Source: Pelodera strongyloides (lineage: Eukaryota > Nematoda > Chromadorea > Rhabditida > Rhabditidae). From it: 64,000 bases of DNA. Positions 23,693 through 34,765 of the stretch are shown piece by piece. Below the pieces are notes generated by a model. That model was not told the DNA's origin, did no database searches, and saw only the letters and a program-made list of their open reading frames with translations. The position numbers and the translations under genes are program-made. The number at the start of each line of letters is the position of its first letter. Position 1 is the stretch's first letter. The stretch covers positions 1 through 64,000 of the forward strand of contig JAANDG010000622.1 in assembly GCA_036852015.1 (NCBI GenBank), in the 5' to 3' direction.

Positions 23693-23976
23693 TAACGGCA
23701 GGTTTTTGAAACGTATGGTTGACGACTGCAATTTCATGTTTTGTTGCCAACAATAAGTGAGCTCAAATTGAGCTCGCTTATTCATTCTACTCTCATATGC
23801 ATATGATGCAGGGGAATAGAGTTATCAAATGCGAATCAGAAACTGGCTGTTATACTGCTTAGATCTGTGATATGTCAATGACATTCTGCAACCAGTCTGT
23901 TCGAAATTTGATTTGCACGAGCTTTTAAAATGCAGATTTAAGCACAATTTCAAGAAACAAGTGTCGTACCGCTTTA
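23693..23976. mobile_element. Decayed AGCGAAATAAC foldback element
   Basis: The left end AAAGCGAAATAACGGCAGG resembles other AGCGAAAT elements. The right end GTACCGCTTTAA has decayed, and no left TTAA remains. A small palindrome, GAGCTCAAATTGAGCTC, lies inside. Confidence 0.5.
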
Positions 23977-24214
23977 AAAGAATTTTCCCAAAATAAAGCG
24001 GCAGTTGTTCACTGAAAAATGATATATTTAGACTCAGACATCTATGTCCCCTGTCCCAATATAATTCTGTGAAATCAATTTCGCATTAAAGACTGAACTA
24101 TTATAGTTTTGAATTTTTTTATTATTATTATTATTATAACAACCATCGAAATACTCCATTAAATATATCTGTATTTATTGTATCAAATCGAGTATCTACG
24201 CGTTTAGTAATATT

Positions 24215-24676
24215 CTAGCCTTGGCTATGTTTCACGAGAAAAAAGTTTTGCTCAATTTACTTGAACAAAATGTCCGGAATTCAAGAAATATTACTGTGAA
24301 AACCGCATTTCTTTGCGCCTAGAAGTCGCAAAGGTATTTCGTGGCAAACAGTTCGGCCAGGTACCGTAGTCAGAAAGGTTAAAATAGGTTTTTACGGTTT
24401 ATGTGCATCCGTTAGCATTCTTTCTCTACATAATAATTGTTAAACGAATGAAGAACATTGCTACCATTATAACAAAGCGTTTCCAATACATAAACACCCT
24501 AAATGAGCAAAAAATGATTATGACTACGGTACCTGGCCGAACTGCTTGCCGCGAAATATTTCTGCGAGTTCTAGGCGTGAAGAAATGTGGTTTTCACAGT
24601 AATATTTCTGAAGTTCCGGACATTCTGTACAAGTAAATAGGGGGGAAACGTTTTTCTCGTGGGCCTCTCCCTATAT
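24215..24676. mobile_element. Inverted-repeat element (GGGAGAGGCCC type), second copy
   Basis: The two arms of about 150 bases (ATGTCCGGAATTC..GAAATATTACTGTGAAAACC and its inverse) surround about 130 bases of AT-rich centre. The right end CTCGTGGGCCTCTCCCTATA is mutated from CCCTTTAA. Confidence 0.75.
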
Positions 24677-25444
24677 AAGTGATATAAATCCATACACTGG
24701 CGAAACTCGGGTGGCGCGCGGCGAAACACCGGCGCAAAACTTTCTCGCGGTAGGTGCGACGCGACTGGGCGAAAATTAGTGCAGCACAAGATAAAAGGGA
24801 GCGCTGCGATTTTTCATTATCTTCACCAAGTTTTCGGTAAGGGGTGCTCAGTCTCAGTGTACTTGCAAGGCGAGATGTGGGCACACCGCACACCTTATTT
24901 TTATTTACGTAAGTCACTTATCTGTGTCTTGTACCTTATTTTCTTATGTAAAAGTTGACCTATGCTCGTCTTCTCAGCCGTAACCTGATATCGCCAACAG
25001 CTTGACATGTTGTCATCCTCAACATATTTTCTTACAAAACAAGGAACATGGAATTGGGATACATTTATCTGTATTGATTCTTGTTTTGATCCGGTTTTTT
25101 TTTGGATCTGTCTGCCAGGGCATTTCGTCTTTTTTGTGAAGTTTATCACAGGTTTGAAGGTAGTGATTTAGAAACTTGTTCCCCATACCATACATTTTAT
25201 GCGTTTTCTGAACAGCTTGAGTACAGAATACAAATAATACATGGGAACACAGTTGTTCAGTATACTGTATACTTTTCACAAACTACGTACAATACCGCTA
25301 AGGGCCGTTTAGAATCTACGATATATGTTCATTTTTTTCAGTTCCCTATTTTATGCAACTGTCAGCAAACAAGCCGTCCCTTATCCTAGCTACGGCTAAC
25401 ACCTTATAGCCAGAACCCAACACTGAATTCAAATACCGATCGTT

Positions 25445-28240
25445 ATGGACATAGTAGTAATTATTCTACTATTTCTGGCCAATCTTACGGATTTTACATT
25501 CGCGGTGGGTGCATTTTACCTTGTTTTGTACATTTAATTTCTAGGTTTAGAGTTAGGTTAGGGTTATGAGAAAAAACTCTCTAGACCCTAGACGCATACT
25601 GAGTACCTCAGTTATTGATTCGTCCTTATTCGTTACGACGCATACTGAGTGAGAACCTCATTTATAGTTATAGATTTGTCCTTATACCTTATGTCTTATG
25701 CCGATTTTGCCGTAATCTTAAATTTTAGCGTCTTCTGCAATTGAATCGGGTTTACACGTCGCCGTTTACTGAAAATGACACACTCAAAATTGACATCAGT
25801 CTTTTTCGGACATGTCCGAGGTAGTTGATTATTAAATATTAGAATAATGTTTACAATTTGTATTTATTGATTTGTTGATAATGCCGGTCGCATTTCAAAC
25901 TATAATAAAGTAAACAGCTTTATCGGTTATCGTCAACACTATGCGGTCTAAGTATTGCTACAGTTAAATGAAACAATTCCTCTCAACAAGTTTGTGACAG
26001 TATTTTGAATTTGCACCCATTGGTCAAAATTTGCAGGGAATCAGGCTTACAATTAGGGTAACAACGAAACCCAAAAGTTGCGCGCGGCAACAGTTTGGGG
26101 GTGCTCAGCTCATCGGCTCTCTGGTGAAGTGATTTCGTTGTAGTTCGTAGTTCTAACCTTTAAATTAGATAAAAACAATAATTATTTCTAGCTTCACAAT
26201 AGTATTCACGACGGAAAACTTTGATTCCACACGAGTATTGTTTGCCTATTCAAACGAGACACTGCTAAAGGTTTGTTCACTATTGATATATTCTAGTCTA
26301 GTTATGCCAGATACTTCCAATTAATGGAAAAATATACATACAGTATGCAGTACACTTGTACCTCATACGATATAAACAGTTCATAATGGTATTATTGTTA
26401 TTATAATTTTATATTTTACACGTTACACGTTACACTTTTCCTCCATCATTTTAGGCTGACGTTGATTCCCCACAACTAATTCCATCACCCGAAGCACCAT
26501 TATTTAAATGTGCTCAAAAAGAGCGAAAGCCTTTGTTGATAACCGTTAGTTTACATACAACACGCGTTTATTATTTTATTATTATATATCATTATTATTT
26601 TTATAGTAATTTGTCATGTTACATATGCTAGATAAAAAATAAGTTCGCCAATCTATGTGCCCACAGAGATTGTTTTGACCTAGGAGGTGTTTGCCAATTA
26701 GAAGAGATTTATAAGTCATTTTGCTTTCATCATTTTCATGACTTTTTTATGGAATATTTGTATTACATGGGCCTAGGGCCCAGCGTTTAGCTTAAATCAT
26801 AAAAACGAATACATATCTTCAGCTTTCCGTAACAAGTGGCCACTATCGGATAGAAAGTGGAGAACAAATGTTCATTCGACAAAGAAATGATAAAGAAGAA
26901 AAGATTAAAATATTCATTCCTCATCAGAAACCATGTTGTTTGATACGAGCGATTCTATACGAAGAAGGTGGGTGGTGAGAGAGGTTTTCACAATTTGAGC
27001 CCTCACTGGGGAAACTTGGCGACATGGCCGAGGGTCCGCCACAGCGGGGCGGCGCACTGCGCCTAGAGAGCGCGGTAGTTGAGCGAAAGGACGTTGAACT
27101 CCAGTTGGGCGAACCTGCGGCGAACTATTTGTAGTGTCCGCGGCAGGTGCGCCATATGTGCGCTCCAGATGCGCCCTGAGACCGCCACGCGGCGATTTCG
27201 CCAAGTTTCACGTTGCTCTAATTAACCAATTGATTTGTTTTCAATCAATAACTTGTCACTTGTTTTTATTTAAAGCATCTAACTTCTAACTGTGAGTACT
27301 TACAATTAGTGGTAAACTTTGCTCACTGACAAACAGTGCAATGCTGACTATTGATTAGTTCTCTTAAAATCAAATATCTTATTTTTGTCAATTTAATCCT
27401 TTAGGACCAAGCTACACCCTCGCTCCTCCCTTTCTTGCTGCTAAATTCCCGTTCATTGGAAAGACGATTGTACAACCACACAAGTTTAAACCAAAACCTG
27501 AAGAAGGTCAGTAAATACATTTGATCTTAAAATTAATGACAAGATACACCTTGCTAATTAGCATTTGTTCAATTTTTTATATTTTATGCCGCACCATCAT
27601 AGATATATCAATATATCGGTATATTTATCCAGGCGTAAATACTAACGCAAAATCGCACGTTACCATGAACTATGAGATAAGTCGTGAGAAAAAATCACGT
27701 TTTTAGAAGATCGATTCGCTAAGGTCGAATTACAACAGTCGGCGAATACCACAGTAGAGTATATACATCCGACCCCGCCCACTTACGATGGAGAGGGTGC
27801 AGAGGATATGGAGATTAAATATTCCCTTTATTCATGGTGAGTGAATAAGATTGTTGAAGCACACGTGCGCCGAACTTTGACGGGTTGGCGCAACCGCGAC
27901 GCAATTTTCGAACAGGGTGCGGCACGGGTGCGCATCTTATGCGCTACGGGTACCAGTGGAATCGCACGCCTTTTACGCACCTTCTGCACACCCTAAGAGG
28001 GATTGACCATGCCCAATAAGTCATGAGAACAAACTGAATTCAATTATTTTCTTTCGTTCCAGGACACGAAAGATAAACGAACGTTGGATTAACTCGTTTT
28101 TCGTCTTTTGTGGTGTTATGACCGCAGTATTAGTGGGATTTACTTGTTTTGGATTGATTATGTTCGTTTGTTTGCAAGGAACTCCAAAGTTAGAGGAAGG
28201 TACCGATGACTGTGCGACAGCCAGAAGTGTAAGTTGTTGA
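25445..28240 (+). CDS. Predicted signal-peptide, single-pass membrane protein, unrecognised
   Basis: Proposed exons: 25445-25508, 26203-26270, 26455-26544, 26823-26967, 27405-27506, 27707-27836 and 28063-28240, about 258 aa. The first exon encodes a hydrophobic signal peptide (MDIVVIILLFLANLTDFTFA). About 170 extracellular residues follow, with NET and NTT glycosylation sequons and the cysteine pair KPCC. Then come one membrane helix (FVFCGVMTAVLVGF) and a short acidic tail. Exons 3-7 are phase-consistent and well supported. The exon 1/2 join is uncertain: the best donor GTGGGT does not match the phase of the best acceptor TTTCTAG, so GTGCAT with AATAG was used. The last exon reads to TGA at 28238, but a perfect donor GTAAGT at 28229 suggests another exon that was not found. 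It could be a receptor-like or adhesion protein; no family was recognised. Confidence 0.65.
27011..27209. repeat. GC-rich inverted-repeat insertion in intron 4 of the membrane-protein gene
   Basis: Twelve-base perfect inverted ends (GAAACTTGGCGA and TCGCCAAGTTTC) enclose about 175 bases that are strikingly GC-rich compared with the surrounding AT-rich intron. A 96-codon minus-strand frame runs across it but has no recognisable features. It is probably another non-autonomous element. Confidence 0.6.
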
Positions 28241-29951
28241 TTCTTGGGTTTGCATTCGTTTACTTGACCAAAAAGGTTATTCTCAAATAGAGCGCTCGCG
28301 TCAGTCAAATAGCAGTGAAGATGGAAAAAAATTCGAGATTTAGTATTTAATAGGATGCACCAACTACGGTATTATACTATGTGCTTACGGTATTATATGG
28401 CGCAACTACGGACTTCAGTATATGGTGGTATCTGCTAGCGTAACCCACTCCGCCTGGACAGAGGTGCAAGAGAATATCTCACGCCCAAGAGCCACATCGA
28501 GTTCTAATGGTTATGTGTCTAATCGTACCTATTTACGTTTAGGTGGTAAGCTCAATCGTCAGCACATCACGCCTTCGTGTTTGATGAAACAAAGCAGTTC
28601 CTGAAACTATGTAACAGGCCCTATGCCTAATCTAACGAAAGGACCAAACTCTGATGAAACCTCTCTAAATGAAAATGCCAACTACAGTATGATCTCAATA
28701 TTTTTCCAATTTAACAGGGAGTTTTGAATTTGCCCCTTGCGCATATAGTTGGCGTTTGAAAGTTAACTTTTTTCCGACTGTGAACGTGAACCATGGCCGT
28801 CGTGGTTTAAATATAATTTACTTTAGAACACCAGCACCTACAGTACAAAACTTCATGTCGTAGCGGTATTGTCCTAAGCACGTTATTCACCAACCTTCAC
28901 AATTTTTTTTCAAGAATGTGTTTACCAAGCATTCCCAATTATATAATTAGTAAAAACCAGACTAAAAATTTAGCCGCCCCGAAAATTTTTCTTTGATAAA
29001 TAAGTTCACCGGTATTTATTTTGTTGCTCCACTCCAGTTTATATATTACAAGTTGTATTTTATTTGTGGATTGATATATATTTGTGAAAATACCATAAAT
29101 GTGTGATTCTTTATTAAAGTGTGCAAACTTGTGAACAAACAATAAATAATAGAGAAGGGCCTTTAAGAATAATAAGAAAAGGTCCATATAAGAGTAGATT
29201 CAAAGGATAATAGTACTCAACTGAACGTACAGTAGACCCGTAACTATAAGTCAACGTAGTTCTAAACAGACAACATTAGGTCAAACTTCAAAAAGGGACA
29301 TAAAAGATCAAACTTGAGAAGTCAATAAAACAAAATATTCAAGAAAATATGAGGCTGTGTAAAGGGTACCTAGAGTACGAAGTGGGGCAGAGTATGATAG
29401 GGGTATCTTTCACTGAACACCTTTTTAATTATCATAATAAAACATATATTCGTCAACGACCTAATGTTCACAACATTTACAAACGCTAAAAAGTTATGAA
29501 TCAGGTACAATAGGATAGAAATGCGCTAAGGACATATGTCATCAACTTACTAACACCCTTACACGGATAAAGACTTATAGGTAAGGTCTTCCATATACTG
29601 GAAATTAGGGGAAATTCACCTATTCCGAGAGTTGAGGATGATGTCATTAGCAACAAATATAACACGAACCTACCAGAACAATCAATACATGTGTGAAAGT
29701 AAATCAAATAAAAAAAATTACTGATTTATTTCTTTGCATCCTCCTGTTCGTGCACCTTTATGCTGAACTCGGTGACCATTTTCAGCAGACTCAGCTCGAA
29801 TTCTTTCGTCAAACTGAAAACACACATATGATTATGAAGAACAATAACAAAATGCACCCCCCCCCAACCAGAATCACATCGCACCCGCATAACTCCATTT
29901 TCTTTTTACAGTAATCCAAATAGTATTCAAATTTGCGGGAATTCAAAATCA
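28241..29951. other. Intergenic stretch without a supported gene
   Basis: This region separates the convergent 3' ends of the membrane-protein gene and the MADF gene. It is AT-rich, and no phased exon set, repeat family or RNA gene was seen. It could hold the missing last exon of the upstream gene. Confidence 0.45.
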
Positions 29952-32900
29952 TCACCGTGGGTGGTCTCTGCTCCATTCCACATGCTTCTCCATAAGCAAC
30001 TGAAGAACTCCCGGAAGGCGGGGCTCCTCGGCTGCGAGACTTCCCCCAATGAACAGTGGGTTCTGGTCATCTTGGCAACCTGTCTCCGAGGCAGTTTCTA
30101 ACTTGAACAACTTCTCTCCGCCCGCGTGGCTCGCTGACGAGGGGGCGGGGTTCAGCTTGAAAAGACTTTCCCCGCCACGGCGATTCTCACTCGAAGGCGT
30201 GTTCGCATCCAGATTGAACAGACCGCCATGACCAGTGCCGAAACCATCTCCCGAACTGCCATTCGTCATCCCGAACAGGGCATCTCTAATGTTGGCTGGG
30301 GCCTTTCGAGTCGGGTAGAGAGGCCTGCGACCTCTGCGGCCCTTGGCCTTCTTCCTCGAAGACTTAGCGGCAGACGGTTTCGGACCTGAAGACGTAATCA
30401 CGTTATGATCAAATAAACTTTTATTTGAAGTATACAAAAAGTATACAACTAGATTTGAAAAAAATGTGAACATTTATGATAATGGAAAATCAATAAAGCT
30501 TTAAAAAAACGTACTGTTAACATCGGTATCGACGGTATCCGCATCAGTATCAGCAGGTTTTTCGGTCTCATCCTTCCCAACCTAAAATTAAGGTAAAGTT
30601 AAGTATACGTTTACATGTAATTTCATAAGGCTACATACACACACACTTACAAGCTCAGCCTGTGCTCAGGACCTCTGCGGAACATGTCATAAGCAAAACG
30701 TTGAAATTGAACTCCCTTTAATAAAGGTGCACGCTCTTGAAGCGTTACAAAGGCGTCTAGAAAGAAAAGACATCTACAACAAAGAAAAGACGTCTACAAC
30801 AAAGAAAAAAAAGTTCAAAAGATACCTCCGGTTTCACATCGTTGTCCCGGCTGTCCATATTATCATCGTTGTTGGGAGACACATCACCATCGGCACCTGA
30901 CGATGGTTCCTGAAAGAGAGTCGACGTTATTGATTTCATGGGGCGAACCGAAGTCCACATTCAGTGTGACTAATCCTAATTACATAGCACTGCACGACTG
31001 CACTCACTCACTAGGCAAATTCTCATATGCCGGCGTATTATGGTTCCAATAGGTTTTAATATTTCAAAACAGAAAAACGGTTTCACACAGTTTAGTTTTA
31101 GCTGTTTAAACCAGGAAACGCGAATAAGTGAGAGCATGGAATACAGTAACCATCCAATATTCACGAATATAGAAATACATGTACATGCGCCACGCGGTTT
31201 TTTAATACTTCCCAAACACACTGTCGTCCAAATCACATTTCTGCAACATACCTTTTCCTCATTCTGCCCTGGTTCCTTTACCATCTGAAGTAGAACATCT
31301 TGGGTTGATTCCATATGATCGTCCGATATATTGTCATTCGAAGTGTCCCGCGAGTAGCCAGTATCCTAAAGTTAAAAGTAAAATAGTAGTTTCGCTAAGG
31401 TTGTAACTTGTAACGTTCAACAGTATCTAAACGGTTCAGGGTTCAGGTAGATAAACAAGTAAATTATACTTGAACGATCACCTATTATACATACATCTAT
31501 TATCACCAGCTACGTAAAACACAAGGACAAGATTCTGACAACAATGACGAATCATAATTACCCCAGTGTTGCCAGGGACGGAGCCTGCGAGAACGCGGCC
31601 GGACCCCACATCATTAGCGAATGCCTGGAATTACAACTTATACAAAAACAAAATAGTAAGGCTACCACTACCACTACACTACATCATATAAGATATAACA
31701 AAGTCTATTACGCACATTCAAAAATCTAACGCACACGCACAGGCATTTTCAGAAATGCACAATATGTCAATATCCAAACAAAATGAACAGAAAACCCATG
31801 AGGAATAACAGAGCACACAGCATAATGTAATACTTTTGGCACTCTTACTTTACGTAAGTGTGATGACCTAATGCTGGATTAAGCACAAACGTTAGAGAAG
31901 TTCACTTTGTCCATACTGTATATCCATGTATACCATCATCTACCGTACCTCTAGCTGAGTGGTATCTTCAGGATCATAGCCATGTTGCTGCATTGCCTTT
32001 TGCATCGATTGCATGCGTGTATTGCGAAAGTTTCTCAATTCGATTCCCGTTCTAAATAGGTTATTCATTTGTAAATTGTAACCAATAGGTTTCGTTAATA
32101 CGCAGCAAATTCAAATAGTCGAAACCAAAACTATTTTTTTTTCCAATGGGCAGAAACAACATGTATAGTATGTATACAGTATCCATGTGACTACAATGAA
32201 CCACAGGTCATAGCTAACTGCAAATAAGAAAACGTACATAATAATAATTTAAACCCACCGATCAATAATGTTGTAGACATTATGTAGGAAACCACACTTG
32301 TCCCAAAAGTACCACGAGACTTTATCATTAGCGGTCAGATCTTTTGACGGGCCTAAATTTGAATTTGAAAGTTACATATGTGGTAAATACATAATTACCA
32401 AATAAAGAATATGCATATTTCATGAACAAGAAATTAGAAAGTAATATATTAAAACATACCATATACCGCGCGCAGTTCCTTACGCCGTTTCACATAAGCA
32501 TCGCGAATGTTACGCCACTGAGACTGAAGGGCTCTCGCTGAAAGATAAATATAGATAATATGCACACAAACAAATGTGACTTATTATTGTGGAAATAAAA
32601 TTAGGATTTAGTTGTAGCATCTTGGATCAACGAGCGCATGTATTAGCCAATAAAAAACCCTCAGGTCTACTCTAGATTGTACCCTACCCATATACAATTA
32701 AACTACTTTTTTCCTTTCTTTTCCTATTATATTCCTATCTATTGTATTTAATAATGATATGTTAAGTGTTTTCTATACTTCGACTAACACAGTGTCGAAA
32801 AATGCTAAATGCGAGCCAATAATTCTAACAAGCCAACATAAAGTGAGATTATTACACAACAACGAACCATCAATTGAATTTTCAAGTTCTTCTGACAGTT

Positions 32901-33295
32901 CCTCAGCCATTTTCACCCATATATCCACTTTGAGTTCTTGTTTCGTGTAGTCGGGGAGGAGTATATTCCAAATAAGGGGCTCCTTTTTAACCTTGTTCAC
33001 AATCAAAGTCCTCAGGAGATGTTCATCAATATTAGGCTTTTTCTTTGAAGGCTGCAAGTCAAAGCAAAGTTTGGTACAAGTGGTAGAAACTTATGCCCGT
33101 AAACCTTCCTTAGTTCTGAAGTACAATAACAAATAACAATGTGAAAATAGAAAGCTAAGGACCTTGATCCTTGAGCTCCATTCTTATTCTACTAAAATAC
33201 TCAAACATTTGGACTTGACATCATGATAATACCTCTTCGCCATTGGATTGGGATAGGCGTTTCAGCACAACCGAGGGGGAGTTTCGAGCGGACAT
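29952..33295 (-). CDS. MADF-domain protein with LF-motif repeat tail (9 exons)
   Basis: Exons in transcript order: 33295-33233, 33051-32868, 32537-32460, 32352-32259, 32051-31949, 31365-31252, 30909-30826, 30581-30515 and 30385-29952; all phases join, 406 aa. Residues about 33-140 form a MADF domain: LIVNKVKKEPLIW at its start, DIWVKMAEEL, then LQSQWRNIRDAYVKRRKE and a closing VSWYFWDKCGFL. MADF domains are Myb/SANT-like DNA-binding modules of the Adf-1 type, so a nuclear role in transcription or chromatin is likely. A long acidic, Asp/Ser-rich linker follows (four short exons), then a basic patch KGRRGRRPLYPTRK that may be a nuclear signal. The end has five LF motifs spaced 18-19 residues apart (LFGM, LFNL, LFKL, LFKL, LFIG). 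No BESS motif was seen. The acceptor TTTTCAG ends 7 bases before the ATG. It is divergent from the TIM22 gene across a GC-rich region. Confidence 0.9.
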
Positions 33296-33302
33296 TGATC
33301 AA

Positions 33303-34765
33303 CTGAAAAGGTGCGATGTTTAGCAAAAAAAACCATAAGAAATAAGAAACAAGACAAAAGAAACAAGACAAAACACGACTTTATTCAGGTATAATTCGAG
33401 GTAACACAGGAAAGATAACAAAAGGCTATGTTCTTTGGCACATGAGTAATAACGAAGCGAAATTCCGCTCACAATGGAGTAACTTTAACGAATATAACAG
33501 AAGGGGGTGTGTTTCCAAAGGGACGGAATGGTGGGGGTGCGCGGTGTGCGCTCGATAAATGGTGTGCAGATGGACGCCTGGCGGGGGGAGGAGGGGTGGT
33601 GCGCTCTAGGTCGGACTGCCGCGTCGCGACGGCAACGCCGCGGTCCGTCATCGATTATTGCGGCCGCTGCGACCACCGCGGCTAGTGTGCGCAAGCACGC
33701 CCTCTCACTGGGCAGCGGCTGTCGCAGTCCGGTCTCTCGCGTACCCGCGGGAAAATAATGGGAGGCAGTGCGGCGCCCCGTCGGCTCATTTCTTTGAGAG
33801 AACACGCGCGATCGGCCGAGTGGGGGAAAGGGGGGAGGGAGGAGAGAGGCACATCTGCGGGGACATTTTAGTTTGAACTCCAACATATAGTTAACCATGC
33901 TTATTGGTGGAAGTTGATAAAGTGGAATGATCTTTCCATGGGAACACAATAAAATGAGTACATCATACAAAAAAAATTGAAAATGCTACTACAGTATGCC
34001 ACACCAAAATAAACCAATGATGAGAATGGTAGCGGTGAGTTTTCGTAAGATAAATTGGCCGTAGTGTCTTAGGCTCTTATAATTCGTGGGCTCCAGGTTC
34101 TGATTACCAGCGATGGATATACACGGAAACACAGGTGGTATAATTATAATATAACAAAAAAAGAACATATGATCGAACAAAGCATGCACACCATGGACGA
34201 GTGTGCACGAACATTAGACGACAGTGTAGCCACCGTACTCACTTCATCTGGTGTAGTGCCGTTTTTTTTTTTTGAAAAATTTGAGAATCAAATGCAATGA
34301 TTGCTCTCTAAGTCTCTGTTTTTATTTTCAATTTCTGTTTTGTTCGTCGTAATGCCCTGTTAGATAATAACTCCAAACAGCGTAATCCTCGATCCGAGAC
34401 ATCGGTCCGTCAGGCTACACCTCACCTTTAGAATGATTAACTTGATTTCGTGCAGTAACGTTATCCACTCACAAGCAAGCATATAGAATCCGTACCATTG
34501 TCAAATGTAGGGGAAAATTAAATCAATACACCCATGCTAAATCTAGACAAGCGGCAGGCGGTTTACTTTTTTCCGTCAGTATGGTATTTTTGCAAGGTAT
34601 TACGTATTAGCAATAAAATGTACTTTAAACATGGGTGTGTTGATTATAAGACACATTGTTCCCTATTCCCCCTTGTGCATTTTTACCACATGTAACAAGT
34701 CATGTGTAATTAGCTGTGTATAGTTTTTGGAAGTGATCCTTAGATATTATACCTCCACTTTTCAG
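33303..34765. promoter_or_regulatory. GC-rich divergent promoter region
   Basis: It lies between the MADF gene (minus) and the TIM22 gene (plus). The section 33500-33870 is far richer in G+C than anything else in the window, with many CpG-containing sites such as GCGGCCGC and CCGCGG. Frames on both strands through it (up to 161 codons) lack splice partners or domain signatures and are likely due to composition. It is inferred to be a shared promoter. Confidence 0.5.

Larger units (their letters stand above)
21653..25444. other. Intergenic stretch rich in decayed elements
   Basis: It lies between the collagen stop and the next supported start. It contains a CT microsatellite (22290-22346), a hairpin MITE, a decayed AGCGAAAT element and one inverted-repeat element. 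Around 24700-24880 there is an isolated GC-richer patch. A 95-codon frame at 25102-25389 on the plus strand has no recognisable domain or exon partners, so no gene is called. Confidence 0.5.

Noticed and set aside
33485..33970. 161-codon minus and 83-codon plus frames in the GC-rich island
   Set aside because: Open frames are expected in GC-rich sequence without stops. No splice sites, domains or upstream starts support coding.
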